A stretch of DNA of 64,000 nucleotides, from assembly GCA_030248215.1 (NCBI GenBank), contig JASANG010000773.1:1-64000 (forward strand), written 5' to 3'. The notes beneath the pieces were generated by a model. The model saw only the letters and a list, made by a program, of their open reading frames with translations, ran no database searches and was not told the DNA's origin. A program made the translations under genes and the position numbers. This document shows positions 11,199 to 22,860 of this stretch, piece by piece; within the stretch, counting starts at the first letter, position 1, and every line of letters starts with the position of its first letter. Origin of the DNA: Enoplolaimus lenunculus (lineage: Eukaryota > Nematoda > Enoplea > Enoplida > Thoracostomopsidae).

Positions 11199-11449
11199 CA
11201 GGGTGCAACCGGAGGAGAAAAATTTCGGAATCGCATGCAAGCATGGCAAATGCTGTCAAAAATATTTGTTTAAAAGCTTTTTAAAAAATCTCGAAAAGTA
11301 GCTTAAGCTTGCACCAAAAGTTAAAGCCAAATGCACAAACTAGACATTTTTGTAAAACGGATTTCATTATAGCGGAATTGCCGGAACCTATGGTAAAAAT
11401 TCTAACGTAGTTGGCGGTTGATTGGAGTAAGATTTCGGGTTGTACCTGG
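11199..11449. repeat. Family A MITE, 251 bp
   Basis: It begins CAGGGTGCAACCGGAGG and ends TTTCGGGTTGTACCTGG, an imperfect inverted repeat. The internal GCCGGAACCTATGG and GTAAAAATTCTA match the 50681 copy. The flanking 8-mers are too diverged to prove a target duplication. Confidence 0.7.
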
Positions 11450-12178
11450 AAGACTTAATACTCGATAGTGTTTCGCACTACACGGAGATTGAATTTGATA
11501 ATTTAGGAAAAACATGCTTCAATTCCCTCTGCATGAGATTCTGCGATGTAAACGGGCGATTGTGCAGCCTACAACCCTATTCATCCGTGCAAGGTTTGTC
11601 AGACTTCAACGATTTAACCGCTTTTGTGGTGGACCTGTGCTTATATAAAATCCATTCATGAACTTTTTTCCAATTGCCACTTGACATTCTGTCCGGTGAA
11701 AACAGCGATCTACCCCATATAGTACTTCTGTTGATACACAGGAATACTACCTTCAGACTATAACCGTGATAGAAACAGAGTTTTGTTTCTGTACTGTCTA
11801 GAAAATGCGACTTTGCTCTATGTTTCGCTACGCATCTATCGTTTATACTCTCATGGCATATATAGCAAAGCAAGGGACACACAAAACTGGCTTCAACTCC
11901 AAAATGCTTAGGCATTTGGGCCTGTAGAAGCTAAAACTATAATTCCTATATATAGCTTTATATGGTTTCATGCGATTAATAGTTTCTGCTGTAGATATAT
12001 CTATGATTATTGACATTCTTGTATTCCGTCCGCTTTTAATACTCTGATGCATTATCGCGTTTGTGTTTTATTTGTTTAATGAAGCAGACAAGCTAAGGCC
12101 ACAAACAGTAAACGTTGGCGTGACCGAAACGTGTTTATTTGTATTGTGAGAGTTATTTTTTTGAATTTAAATTCTACT
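11450..12178. other. Spacer with overlapping ORFs on both strands, not called
   Basis: An open stretch of about 110 codons on the minus strand (11915-11577) and one of about 70 on the plus strand (11440-11661) overlap. Neither shows domains or recognisable homology, and they cannot both be coding, so I leave this as unassigned. Confidence 0.35.
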
Positions 12179-12300
12179 TTACACACGAATAGCAAGATAG
12201 AATTAAGAAATTTTAAACCTCTCAATTCCATGTGTGTTAGAAATTTAAACCGAGCTTTTCGTTTGTAAAATTTCCTTGTGCTATTCGCGTCCGTGTGATA
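12179..12300. repeat. Short foldback MITE, family K
   Basis: Left arm 12181-12216 (ACACACGAATAGCAAGATAG then AAATTTTA) and right arm 12264-12298 (TAAAATTTCC then GCTATTCGCGTCCGTGTG) are reverse complements with a 48-bp loop. Only one copy was found in this window. Confidence 0.6.
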
Positions 12301-12819
12301 TTTTTCTGGTTTATTTATTCTAATTTCTCCGTTGATTTGTCGGAAGATAAGCTGATTTTGTTATTATTGGTTGTTCGAGTTCATAAGTTGGCATTTAGAT
12401 TATGATTGGCTGCTGCCAAATATTTATTAATCGATTGATTACTCAGTCGGGATACTATTGAATTATTCCATAAAACAATCAGTTCGTATTATAAGAGACA
12501 GAGCGAAACAATAGTCAGAAGTAAAACAAATTATGTTTTTAGACTATTCAAAATGAATACCCAAATCGTTTATACCATATTTTTTAAGTTTTATTTTTCT
12601 GTTCATTACGAGGACGAAATATGTTTGTTTCAATAGATTTTGTTAATTTTACAATGAAATTTGAATCAAAATTTATCATATCCGTATAAATGCGGAATTA
12701 CATGCTCATTCGCATATTTTGCTGGTTTGGTACAGTTTTAAGGTTACGGCCAGATATGAGAGAAGTTAATCAATATTTTGACTAAATATAAGTGAAGTTT
12801 ATTTATATCTTGAGTTTTA
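12301..12819. other. AT-rich spacer, nothing recognised
   Basis: No coding frame, repeat family or structure was recognised here. Confidence 0.4.
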
Positions 12820-14115
12820 CCTATTTCGGCTCGCGGTACAGCAGTAGGTGTGGAGTGCAGTAGCACACTCCTACACGTATATTTTTGCTTTGATAGGGAG
12901 AGGGACAGGTTCGAGCCTATATTTTCGCTGGGTAATCTGGCACAGGTTCGAGTCTATGTTTGTGTTGGGGCAGTCGAGGCAGCCGGAACAGATTTGAGTC
13001 CAGGCTTAAGCTTTATACTTTAGGTTTACGATTTAGGCTGAGACATAGGCATTAGCTTTAGGCATTGGCTTATAATTAGGCATTGTTTTGGATTTTGGTT
13101 TAGTCTAGGCTTAAGCTTCAAGCTTTTACGTTTTGGCTTAGGCTCTGGCTTTGGCTTCTTATTTAGACTTAGACTTCAAATTAAGTTTTAGGCTTAGGTT
13201 TAGGATTAGGCTTGCGCTGGTTTAAGTTTACGCCAAGGCAAAAGTTTTGGCTGAGGCTTAGGCTTACGCTTTGGATTCAGGCTTAAATTTAAGCTTAAGA
13301 TTTAGGCGTAGGCATCCTCTTCTCACGTTTAGGCTTAGGTCAGTCTTAGGTTTAGGCTTAGGTCAGTCTTAGGTTTAGGCTTATGCTTTATCATCCGGTT
13401 TAGGCTTAGGGTTTATGCTTAGCATAATATTATCCGTTATCTGGTATTAATATCCGGTCTCACCATGCAACCGATCTAGCGAGAACGTAGGCTAGAATTT
13501 GTGCCGATCCAGACAACAAAAACATCCCGGCTGTCCACCCGACCCATTGAAAACGTATGCTCGAAACAGTCCCGATCAACCAATCGAAAGCATACACTCC
13601 AAGCTGTCCAGACCGTATCAACAAAAACGTAGGGTCAAAACTATCCAGGCCCAACGAATTAAAACAAGCTCGAAGTACTCTCTGTTGGCTCGAAGATATC
13701 CCGACTGCCATGCCCGACCCATCAAAAACATAGGTTCGACGATGTCTCACCTTTCCCGACCCACCCAGCGAAATCATGTCCCGGCTGTTCCATACTCAAC
13801 CCTGGCCTGCGAAAACATACGCTCGAAGCTGTCCAACTCAATCCAACGAATATGTGGGCTCGATGGACTTCCGGGTCCGGTTGTCCCGGCCTAAATAGCC
13901 TAAACATAGGCTCGAAGCTATCCCTACTGCCCCGTCCGGCCCATCGAAAATATTGGCTTGAATTTGTCCTGCGCGACTCAGAGACAATATAGGCTCGAAG
14001 CTTTCCAGAATATCCCACCTGACCCAGCAAAACCATGGCTCGAAGTTTCCCGCCCGACCCAGCGAAACATAGGCTTGACGCTGTCCTGTCGTTCCAGTAT
14101 AGGTGCAAGAGTGTT
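12820..14115. repeat. Composite array: inverted minisatellites around a TTAGGC-like tract
   Basis: 12890-13000 holds two or three units reading GGTTCGAGCCTATATTTTCG and CTGGG. 13000-13420 is a degenerate TTAGGC hexamer tract (GGCTTAGG, TTTAGGCTTAGG and variants). 13450-14110 holds about fourteen diverged units of roughly 45-55 bp around GACCCAGCGAAAACATAGG and CTCGAAGCTGTCC. The units left of the hexamers are the reverse complement of those on the right, so the whole array has inverted symmetry. Chance ORFs run through it on both strands. Confidence 0.75.
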
Positions 14116-15475
14116 TGCAATTGCACTACGGGCATGCTGCCGTCTTGCAAGAAAGCAGAACGACCCTCAGAGTAACATTGGCCATAATTTTAATGGATAT
14201 TGACGAAATTTCGCAGCCTTGTAAAGCAAAGATAGACCTGTTTCATTGTTTCTATTGAATAAATGTTTGTGAATTTTGTAACACGATCAAGAATATCAAA
14301 ATTCTTTTGTTCATGCTATTACAGTTTGCATAAGAACGCAATTCTTTTAAAATACCCGAATTTCACCATAAGGGAAACTTTTACAACTTGTACACTGCCC
14401 CACATTTAAGGTTAAGGCTTCTAAGGGAGGGGGTCGTTTACAAGACTCAAACATTTTTAGGTTAACATTTTATAAATTTCATGCTTTAGTTTGTAATCAG
14501 TGACCATATTTTAACTGTTTGGCTGCTTTCAACTGAGTGTAGTTTATATGTACGTTTAAAACAACTTGTGAGAATTTACTAAAAATCAGATTACTTTACT
14601 GAATATATGAAATGCTAAACTCAAACGGCAAAAAACGTACGTTACATGCATCAGGTACGTGCACTTGCGATAACTGACTAACAACTATTTTTTTACAATT
14701 CCGACTTTTAACTAAAGACAAAGCTCGATGTTTTGTTTTCCTTAAAGCAAAATAGTTAGTGCCTATATCGCTATACTTCGCTGAACCTACGACGTCTTTT
14801 ATTGTAGAACACTGTATTTGGTTTATATATGTGTATTTTGTGGACCTGAAATGCAAATTTACTCTCTCCCTTGTGGTTTCATAGTCTTGTACATGGTCAT
14901 ACACAACGGGGTTTTCATGTCCCGGAATAATAATAATTGTGGTTCAAAATGCTTCGGGTAGCTAACGCAGGCGTGAAAGGTGCACAAATAGCTTTGTGGC
15001 GTGTTTTATTTATATTGAAGTTTTTGCTGCCGGGCCAGCCAGCGCGGAGCATATGTGTATTGCATATTTATCACGCTCACTTGTTCGCCAATTGAATAGT
15101 TTTGAACTCATTATTATGTACATTTGCGTTGGTTTTGGGAACGGTATTTCTGACGTAATCGATGCTGTGAAATAGCCGCCGAGTAAACTAAAGTATGTTG
15201 GAGCATGTATAGACGGATTGCTGTTACTCGTGAACTGTGGTGGTTTTTTGACCATATGTAAAAGGTGTAAACGGATAGCGAAAATATTAACGGAAACTGA
15301 TATGATTGTGATACAAATAACGGAAACGAAAACGGATGATAATGATGAGAATAACGGAAACGGAAAACGGTTATTTAAGCATGCATGGCAGTTTATATTT
15401 TACCCAATACAATTGAATTGAGTTGTGCAAACATTCGCTAGACTTTTTATAATTTTATTGAAAAGATAGAAGGTA
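14116..15475. other. Spacer with weak ORFs, nothing recognised
   Basis: A 102-codon minus-strand open frame (14904-14596) shows no recognised motif. Near 15255-15370 a run of AACGGAAAC units resembles the interior of family A. Otherwise nothing is supported. Confidence 0.35.
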
Positions 15476-15646
15476 CTGTAGTGACCCGAATAAGTGGGGC
15501 GGGTAATAAGAGAGGGGTCTCCATTTTATGTCTCAATCAACAGGAGTCCGTATCCCTAATAAGAGTCCGTAAGCGGATAACGAGGAGGGTGCCCTCTGGA
15601 GACGCCAAATAAATATCAGTCCCCCCTCTTATTCGGGTCACTACAG
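15476..15646. repeat. Family C MITE with TA target site, 171 bp
   Basis: It begins CTGTAGTGACCCGAATAAG and ends CTTATTCGGGTCACTACAG, perfect 19-bp inverted ends, with TA on each side. It is the cleanest copy of the family; others are at 17536, 20895 and 34769. TA flanks fit Tc1/mariner-type mobilisation. Confidence 0.88.
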
Positions 15647-15912
15647 TACACAGAAAAATTTATGAATATTGGTCATTTTTAATTTTGACTGCAACTCCAA
15701 CAATTCCAGCATGTCTGTATTGAAAAACTGAATGATTTTGGCCAGCTTTACAACTGTTACATTGTTTTACTTAGAATAATGGTTTGTTTTAGCACAGGTG
15801 TCGGGTTACCACCAGAGGGCTGTCTATGATTCTGGCAAAAATGAAAATCTCATTTCCAGTAGCATGTTTGCTGGAAGTTTCGGCAATTTTAGTACTGACA
15901 TTTCTCGTTTTT

Positions 15913-17036
15913 GAGCGAAGCGAAACTCCGAGCCAAGCTCGGAGTTTCGCGAAGCGTTTTATGTTTTGTACTTGGGGGTCGAAAGGTGGATGCCCGTCCG
16001 TCCGTGTCCGTCCGAAAAGAATCTCAGTAACCGCTGAACCGATTTTAATAAACTTTTTTGTTTGAAAACCAGTTAGCCTGGGGTGTTAACCTCGCATTGG
16101 AGTTTTAAAATTGCAAGCCGTTTAGTAGCTACAGGCTAATTTGCATATTTAATTAAGCCTAAATTAGGACTTTCCACAATATTTCACTAATTATTACAGT
16201 TAGAAGCAATCTAATTTCAGCATTAAAGGGGTTTTGGTTGCGTGGAATCTCCGTAGACTGTTTACAAACCTCCAAAATCGATACTTGAGCAGCTAGCTAA
16301 TAGATAATTTGCATATTAGCATAGTTTATAAGCCTAAATTAGGACTTTTTACAATATTTCACTAATTATTATGGTTAAAAGCAATATAATTTCAGCAGTA
16401 AAGGGTTTTTAGGCGCGAGAGATTTGAATAAATTGTTTACAAACATCCAAAACCGCTAATTGAATATTTAGCTAATATCTAAATTGCATATTAGCTTAAT
16501 TGACAAGACAAAATTAGGACTTTTTAAATTATTTCAATAATCCTTAGGGTTTACTGAAGGTTCTTTGGTGCGAGGAATCTGAATAAATTGTTTACAAACC
16601 TCCAAAACCGATAATTGAGTAGATAGCTAATAGAAAATTTGCATATAAGCATAATTGATAAGCCTAAATTAGGCGTTTTACAATGTTTCACTAATTATTA
16701 GGGTTACAAGCAATCTAATTTCAGCAATAATGGGGTTTCGGGTGCGAGGAATCTGAATGAATCGCCTACAAACATTTAAAAGCGATCATCGAGTAGTTAG
16801 CTAATGGCTAATTTGCATATTTGCTTAATTGACGAGACAAAATTAGGACCTTTTAAATTATTCCAATAATTATTGGGGGGGCTGAAGGGTTTTTGGGTGC
16901 GAGGCATCTGAGGAAATTGCTTAAAAACCTCCAAAACCGATATATGAATAGTTAGCTAATAACTAATTTGCATATTACCTTAATTGCTTACGTGTGTTCG
17001 AGCTTCGCTCAATAAATGTAGTCCCACTACGACTGG
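15913..17036. repeat. GAGCGAAGC element with dimeric tandem core, copy 2
   Basis: It has the same ends as copy 1 at 9738. The anchor TACAAACCTCCAAAACCGAT and its variants occur at about 16259, 16436, 16590, 16764 and 16919, spacings 177, 154, 174 and 155. The core is therefore a two-unit higher-order repeat of about 331 bp, present once in copy 1 and twice in copy 2, which accounts for the 344-bp length difference. Confidence 0.8.
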
Positions 17037-17535
17037 TTTGTAAATGTGACGTTCATGAAGTTTTGTTGTAACTTTCAAGGGCGATCAGAAGCGGAATCTT
17101 GCCATATAAATATGCATTTTCAGTGCTCCGCAATGTCTCGCAACCCTCCGCCGTAATTATACAGACGCCAAAACCCCCGGAATGTTTTGACACCCGATGA
17201 CCAAGTGTATGTATGCGTTCCACTTTTGAGATTGGCAGATCACCGCTGCGGGAAACTTTCGAGTAATATTTGAAGTTTTACTTGTGGTGATTTTTTCAAA
17301 AGAAACTTAAAGACTAAACTTTTAACAACACTGCGGAAACTTTTTAGAATTGTTTATTTTAACTGCGTATGTATCTCACTGCCAACTCCAGTTGCGGCAA
17401 AATTGTTTAATCTTCCGGCTGGGTATTTTTTGCCTCCGGTTGGACACCGCCTGTTATTTTAGGCTTTCTGTGACGTATAATTGGTTCGGAGAAGTATGCA
17501 TATTTATTTGTAGGATGAAAAGTAGCGATGTAGTA
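17037..17535. other. Spacer, possible family A end only
   Basis: A GCCTCCGGTTGGACACCGCCTG piece near 17431-17452 may be a decayed family A right end. Nothing else is recognised. Confidence 0.35.
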
Positions 17536-17991
17536 CTGTATACCGTTATCCGAATTAGAGGAGGGAGCGACTGATATTTATTTCGCCTCTCTATAGAATG
17601 CCTCAGTCGTCACTTAGTTTTGGACTGTATATTTATTTTGCAATCCTGCTCTAGCTGTTCGATCAAGGAACGTTTAACTTATGCCAGCCAATTTTTCTGG
17701 TTTAACTTTATTACTTTAGGAATATACTTATAAAACTTGAGCATGCAGCTATGATGAATATCGGTTGCGTTATACTCCGAGTAATGATTTAAATGATGTA
17801 TTGAACATAATTTGGTCTAGGAATCATTTACGCAATCTAGTTATGGTCATTGCCGTTTACTGACTAATTAGTAATTTTTCACTCTATGCATTTGTAGACT
17901 GTAATTAGGGACATAGACTTCTATTGGTTAATATTTAAAATAACGATGCCGGATTCTTATTTTCTGCACCTTTTTATTCGGGTCAGTACAG
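17536..17991. repeat. Family C element, 456 bp, TA-flanked
   Basis: Left end CTGTATACCGTTATCCGAAT and right end TTATTCGGGTCAGTACAG are diverged family C ends with TA outside each. The interior shares CTGATATTTATTTCGCCTCTC with the 20895 copy. It has no coding capacity. Confidence 0.7.
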
Positions 17992-19254
17992 TAGGAATTG
18001 TTCGTAAATATAACTCAAAACAACCATGATCAGGATTTGAGACGATTAACATTTTTTGAAATTGACGTGCCATTTCCTATTATCCTCCAATCAGATTTAG
18101 TGTGCTCACTCCACTTATTGTTCTGAACTACAACTCGTGCAACTTTGCTCACTGCACAAATACTTAGCGAATGCATAAATATCTGCATGCAAGTTTCCTC
18201 ATTACAGAACGACCGCATTTAATATTTGCTGTGAAACTATTGTAAACAAATTATGTTGAAATCTTGCCCAAAATACGTACGTATGAGGGGTATTCCAGCT
18301 TTAATTATATAGATGTCGCTACAAAAGTTTCAAGTCGTAAAAGCTGTAGTTAATGTATTAATTTACTTTGGTACTTATATAGATTAATTTCAAATTGATT
18401 TTCGGTTCCCATGACGGTGTAGAATATTGATTTTTATTTCATGAGTTCGCTATAGAGACACACAAGAGGCTCATTAAGAAGATTGGCTTCTTATTGAAAT
18501 ACAACTTGTTCTCAATTGCAATAAAACGAGTGTTTAAGGCGGCCAAATTGAGCGACGAAACGCTATTCTTAAATTGCTTTCTCGACAACCATAGCAGCTA
18601 AAAGTTTTATTATGTGTAAATCAAAAAGTAGACAGAATGCATTAAAATGTGCGTTTTAAGGGCACAAACTCTCACTCCAACATCTCATTCGGCCAACAGC
18701 TAAAATTTAACATAAATTGATTACTTTTATAGGGAGTAAAGGATGCACGCACAGCTAAATTTTTGATGAAACGAGTGAAAAAACACTGAATTTTGAATAA
18801 CCCGCTGGATTATACAGGTCAAAAAAAATTATGCTCGCTCGTATAACTTGTGTATACTGCTCGCAAACACTGCAAAACGTAAATGAACTCGTGTTGATCG
18901 AACGAGGTTGCTGGTCGAATGAAGGTAAAGGTTTAAGAAGTGTATACAGAATATGGTTTTCAGACGCGGACCCCGAAATTTTTATGCGTGGTTCGTAAAG
19001 ACACTAAACGCCATTTTAATAATAAATAACCAATGCAAAATATTGTTTTTGTGTTGTTGCAGTGCTGAGTCCGGACCCTGCGTCTTCTGAGATACGGCCT
19101 TGTTAAGCGTTTTACAACCTGAACGTGTAAATTATAAGACAACCAAGTTGTTAGTAACTTAGGTACAACTGAGAAGGAAAACTTGATAGCGAAGCGGTCT
19201 AGTAGTTAGAAGCATTTTCTGTGAAATATATCAAATACTGACACAAAATATTAG
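17992..19254. other. Spacer, one small repeat fragment
   Basis: GCCCAAAATACGTACGTATG with ATTCCAGCTTTAA at 18257-18300 matches a piece inside the 6041 element. The remainder is AT-rich with no gene or repeat recognised. Confidence 0.35.
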
Positions 19255-19345
19255 CTTGTTTGTTTGTTTGTTTGTTTGTTTGTTTGTTTTGGAAATTTGC
19301 CAAAAACTTGTTTGTTTGTTTTGGAAATTTGCCAAAACAATTCGT
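19255..19345. repeat. (GTTT)n microsatellite with short duplication
   Basis: About eight GTTT units (19255-19290) are followed by GGAAATTTGCCAAAA. A shorter GTTT run and a second GGAAATTTGCCAAAA follow directly. Confidence 0.85.
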
Positions 19346-19507
19346 CCAAATAACCATTAGTAAAACAGAGATGATGCAGAAATGGGGTTCGCCTTTTTCG
19401 TGATTAACCGCACTACAAAAATAATTTTTTTATTTCAATGGTTTAAACTGATCCCTAGGCCCTAGATCTGTTAGATGCTCCGTTACCGTAATATGTGTAT
19501 TACAGTT

Positions 19508-19921
19508 GGCACAAAATTCTTGTGTTTATCATTGGTAGTATTGGTCGTATTCCTACTACGGCAGTAAGGAGTACTGACTCCATATTCTTGTGTTTATATT
19601 TGGTACTATTCCTATTACGGTTGTAGGAGTTGTGTCACAAAATTCATGTGTTTGTCTTTGGTACTATTCTTACTCGGTGGTAGGAGTATTGACCGGGCCC
19701 GTAGTCAAGGGGGTGCCAGGGGGGCTCAGCTCCCCTGGAAAATTTTGGGACCTCCTAGAACGTTTTCAACCTTGCTTGTAACTCATTGAAATCCATTGAA
19801 TTCCCCTCGTGAAAATTTTTTGCCCCCCCCCTAGCAAGATGAGTTGGTTACGGGCCAAGTACTGACACAAAATTCATGTGTTTATGTTTGATAGTGTTCC
19901 TACTACGGTAGTAGGAGTACG
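19508..19921. repeat. 58-72-bp tandem repeat, four units, split by a MITE
   Basis: Units share ACAAAATTCATGTGTTT, then GGTACTATTCCTA, then ACGGTAGTAGGAGTA and CTGAC. Units start near 19508, 19577 and 19638. The fourth (19858-19921) is cut off from the third by the family B element at 19694-19857. Confidence 0.75.
19694..19857. mobile_element. Family B MITE (GGCCCGTAGCCA ends)
   Basis: It begins CGGGCCCGTAGTCAAGGGG and ends GTTGGTTACGGGCCA, inverted ends, with GGGGGGCTCAGC and TTGCCCCCCCC inside. It is flanked by AGTATTGAC on the left and AGTACTGAC on the right, which restores the interrupted tandem repeat unit. It is therefore a true insertion with an 8-9-bp target duplication. Other copies: 24354, 38427, 44027 (partial), 44430 and 45142. 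Confidence 0.85.
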
Positions 19922-20894
19922 CTTTCGTTCGATGATGTCGGCATCGAAATGCCCTTTATCGCACTATGAGTCTTTGTGAATAAATCCAATTAAGTACAAA
20001 TTAATTGCACGATATTCGATTCTCTAAATTAGTCAGGGGATAACATTAGCTATAAATCAGATTAGTTCTGTCTGCGTTTGCTATGCATATAATTAAATAA
20101 TCATGTTGCTTGAGAATTAATACATACAATTACGGTGTGTTGTGCGTAAAAATGTTTTTGCTAAAAAATATTTCTCAAGTTCGCGTAGTCTATACAATCA
20201 CGCTCAACGGGCGGATTCAGCATTCACCGCTGGAGAGAAGATACTTTTTTTTGTGTTTTAAAATTTTGTGCAGTTTTAAAGCGTATTTAGTCCAATATTT
20301 TGATGGTTTTTACAAACATCGCCAAAGGTACAAGGTTCTGCTCACGCCATGTTTTAGCGATTTGTGCAACCCGTATTCGGTTTATTCGAACATTGTTGAC
20401 AACCGGTAGAATTTATGATATAATTTCAAAATTAAAATACTTTAATTGTTGTCTGGCGTTCGGCGGCCGCGAGTGCAGGTGAACTGAAAAACCACAAAAA
20501 ACAACACATATTTGGTATTTTGTGCGTTGTTTTTGATGTATCTTAAACGGAAAGTGACAATTTTGCTGTCATTGTTGTTGTTGTTATTTTTGCCCTCATT
20601 ATATACAGTTTAGCAATACGCACGGGCACTCAAAACCTTTGCAAAAACAACTCATATTTGACCTATAAAGTTTGAGCATTTTCACGTTACTTCATGTATG
20701 TTTAATGCCATTTATGATGTGTCTAACGGGTGCGGTTAGGCGGTTCTTGTTATTGGTGTGTATATACACTTGCATGTAGGGTTTGGCGATGGTTTTGTCA
20801 CGGAAATTTTAAACTTGGTTGGACCTGAATAATCTGCAACTATAGAACGATCAAGATGTGTGTGATGATATGCATCATCGAACCTTTAGATGTA
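19922..20894. other. Spacer, nothing recognised
   Basis: A 99-codon plus-strand open frame (20110-20409) has no motif and no splice context. No repeat family is recognised. Confidence 0.35.
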
Positions 20895-21324
20895 CTGTAG
20901 TGACCCGAATAAGAGGGAGGGGACTGATATTTATTTGGCCTCTCCAGAGGGTACCCTCTTGTTATTCGGTTACGGACTGTTATTTATTTTTAACCCACGC
21001 TCCGCAGCCCTTCGTTACTGATATATATCCGGTACTGCAATTATACGTTCAATTAAACGTTTATTTGTCTTGTGTCAATAACTTGAGCGATAATACAAGG
21101 TTATACTTAGGAATATACTTTCAAAATCTAAGTACGCTTTAAAGTTTCGAACTCAAATTATTTGGTCTTGGAGTCATTTATGTGCTACAATTAGGGTTAA
21201 TTGACATTTACGGAGTCTAGTGAGGGTTTAGGGACTCTATCCACTTACGGACTCTTATTTGGGATACGGACTGCAATTGATTCGGACTCAAAATGGGGAC
21301 CCCCTCTTATTCGGGTCAATACAG
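20895..21324. repeat. Family C element, 430 bp, TA-flanked
   Basis: CTGTAGTGACCCGAATAAGA at the left and CTTATTCGGGTCAATACAG at the right, with TA outside each. The internal GAGGGTACCCTCTTGTTATTC and GTTATTTATTTTTAACC are shared, inverted, with the 34769 copy. Confidence 0.85.
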
Positions 21325-21383
21325 TATTTGTTCTAGCAAATTATGCAAACCAAATTAGCTGAACGACCTTATTATAGCCGGAA

Positions 21384-22860
21384 TTGGGTATACAACGATT
21401 GCACAGACGGCAGTTGCGCAAATACGACAATTGCCCAAACGACAATTGCTTAAACGATGATTGCCCGAACGACTATTATCCAAGCGACAATTGCCCAAAC
21501 GACAATTGCTTAAACGATGATTGCCCGAACGACTATTATCCAAGCGACAATTGCCCAAACGACAATTGCTTAAACGATGATTGCCCGAACGACTATTATC
21601 CAAGCGACAATTGCCCAAACGACAATTGCTTAAACGATGATTGCCCGAACGACTATTATCCAAGCGACAATTGCCCAAACGACAATTGCTTAAACGATGA
21701 TTGCCCGAACCCAACGAATTTTATCCAAGCGACAATTGCCCAAACGACAATTGCTTAAACGATGATTGCCCGAACGACTATTATCCAAGCGACAATTGCC
21801 CAAACGACAATTGCTTAAACGATGATTGCCCGAACGACTATTATCCAAGCGACAATTGCCCAAACGACAATTGCTTAAACGATGATTGCCCGAACGACTA
21901 TTATCCAAGCGACAATTGCCCAAACGACAATTGCTTAAACCCACCAACGACAATTGATGATTGCCCGAACGACTATTATCCAAGCGACAATTGCCCAAAC
22001 GACAATTGCTTAAACGATGATTGCCCGAACGACTATTATCCAAGCGACAATTGCCCAAAAGACAATTCAACGATTCCCAACACATTATCCAAGCACAACC
22101 CAACACAACAAAAACCCAACAACCAACAACCCAAACACAACAAACCAAACCCAACACAACAAACCAAACGACAATTGCTTAAACGATGATTGCCCGAACG
22201 ACTATTATCCAAGCGACAATTGCCCAAACGACAATTGCTTAAACGATGATTGCCCGAACGACTATTATCCAAGCGACAATTGCCCAAACGACAATTGCTT
22301 AAACGATGATTGCCCGAACGACTATTATCCAAGCGACAATTGCCCAAATGACAATTACCGCAAATGCAACAATTGCCTAAACGATAATTGCGCTCATATA
22401 CGACTATTGCCCAAACACAGCAATAGCCCAAACGCGACAATTGTTTTCGAACAACGACTGCACAAAACGACAATTGCCCAAGCGACAAATGTTCAAATGC
22501 GACCATTTCCCAAACGCGACAATTGGCTAAACGACACTTGGCCGAAAGATAATTGTCTAAACGACAATTGGCCGAAAGATAATTGTCTAAACGCGGCAAT
22601 TGCCCAAACGACGGTTGCCCAAACGAAACGACGATTATTCAAACGACAATCGCCCAAACGACAATTACCGCAAATGGAACAGTTTCCCAAACGATAATTG
22701 CTCAAATACGATCATTGCCCAAACGCGACAATTGTCCAAACGCAACAACTGTCTAAACGTGACAATTTCCTGAACGACAATTGCCCAAACGACAATTGCC
22801 CAAAAGCTACAATCGCCTAAACGACGATTAACGACAATTGCCCAACAGCCAAATATATAA
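21384..22860. repeat. 60-bp higher-order minisatellite built from 15-bp units
   Basis: The unit is four related 15-mers: CGACAATTGCCCAAA, CGACAATTGCTTAAA, CGATGATTGCCCGAA and CGACTATTATCCAAG. About fourteen 60-bp copies (21424-22345) are virtually identical. Breaks occur at 21708-21725, 21938-21960 and 22066-22165; the last is a G-poor CCAACACAACAAA-rich stretch. From 22346 to 22860 and before 21424 only degenerate 15-mers remain. Since 60 is a multiple of three, the array is open on both strands and gives period-20 artificial proteins. There is no start context, splice site or known domain. Confidence 0.92.

Noticed and set aside
11577-11915. 112-codon minus-strand open frame
   Set aside because: No motif or splice evidence, Cys and aromatic content typical of random AT-rich frames.
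13000-13420. Internal telomere of TTAGGC type
   Set aside because: The tract is highly degenerate and lies between inverted minisatellites well inside the window, so a true chromosome end is not supported.
14596-14904. 102-codon minus-strand open frame
   Set aside because: No recognisable domain, start context or neighbouring exons.
21384-22345. CRISPR-like regular repeats
   Set aside because: Repeat units are contiguous with no unique spacers, and the genome is eukaryotic.
21355-22697. Long open frames on both strands in the 60-bp array
   Set aside because: They follow from a stop-free unit whose length is a multiple of three. There is no start context, splice pattern or domain.
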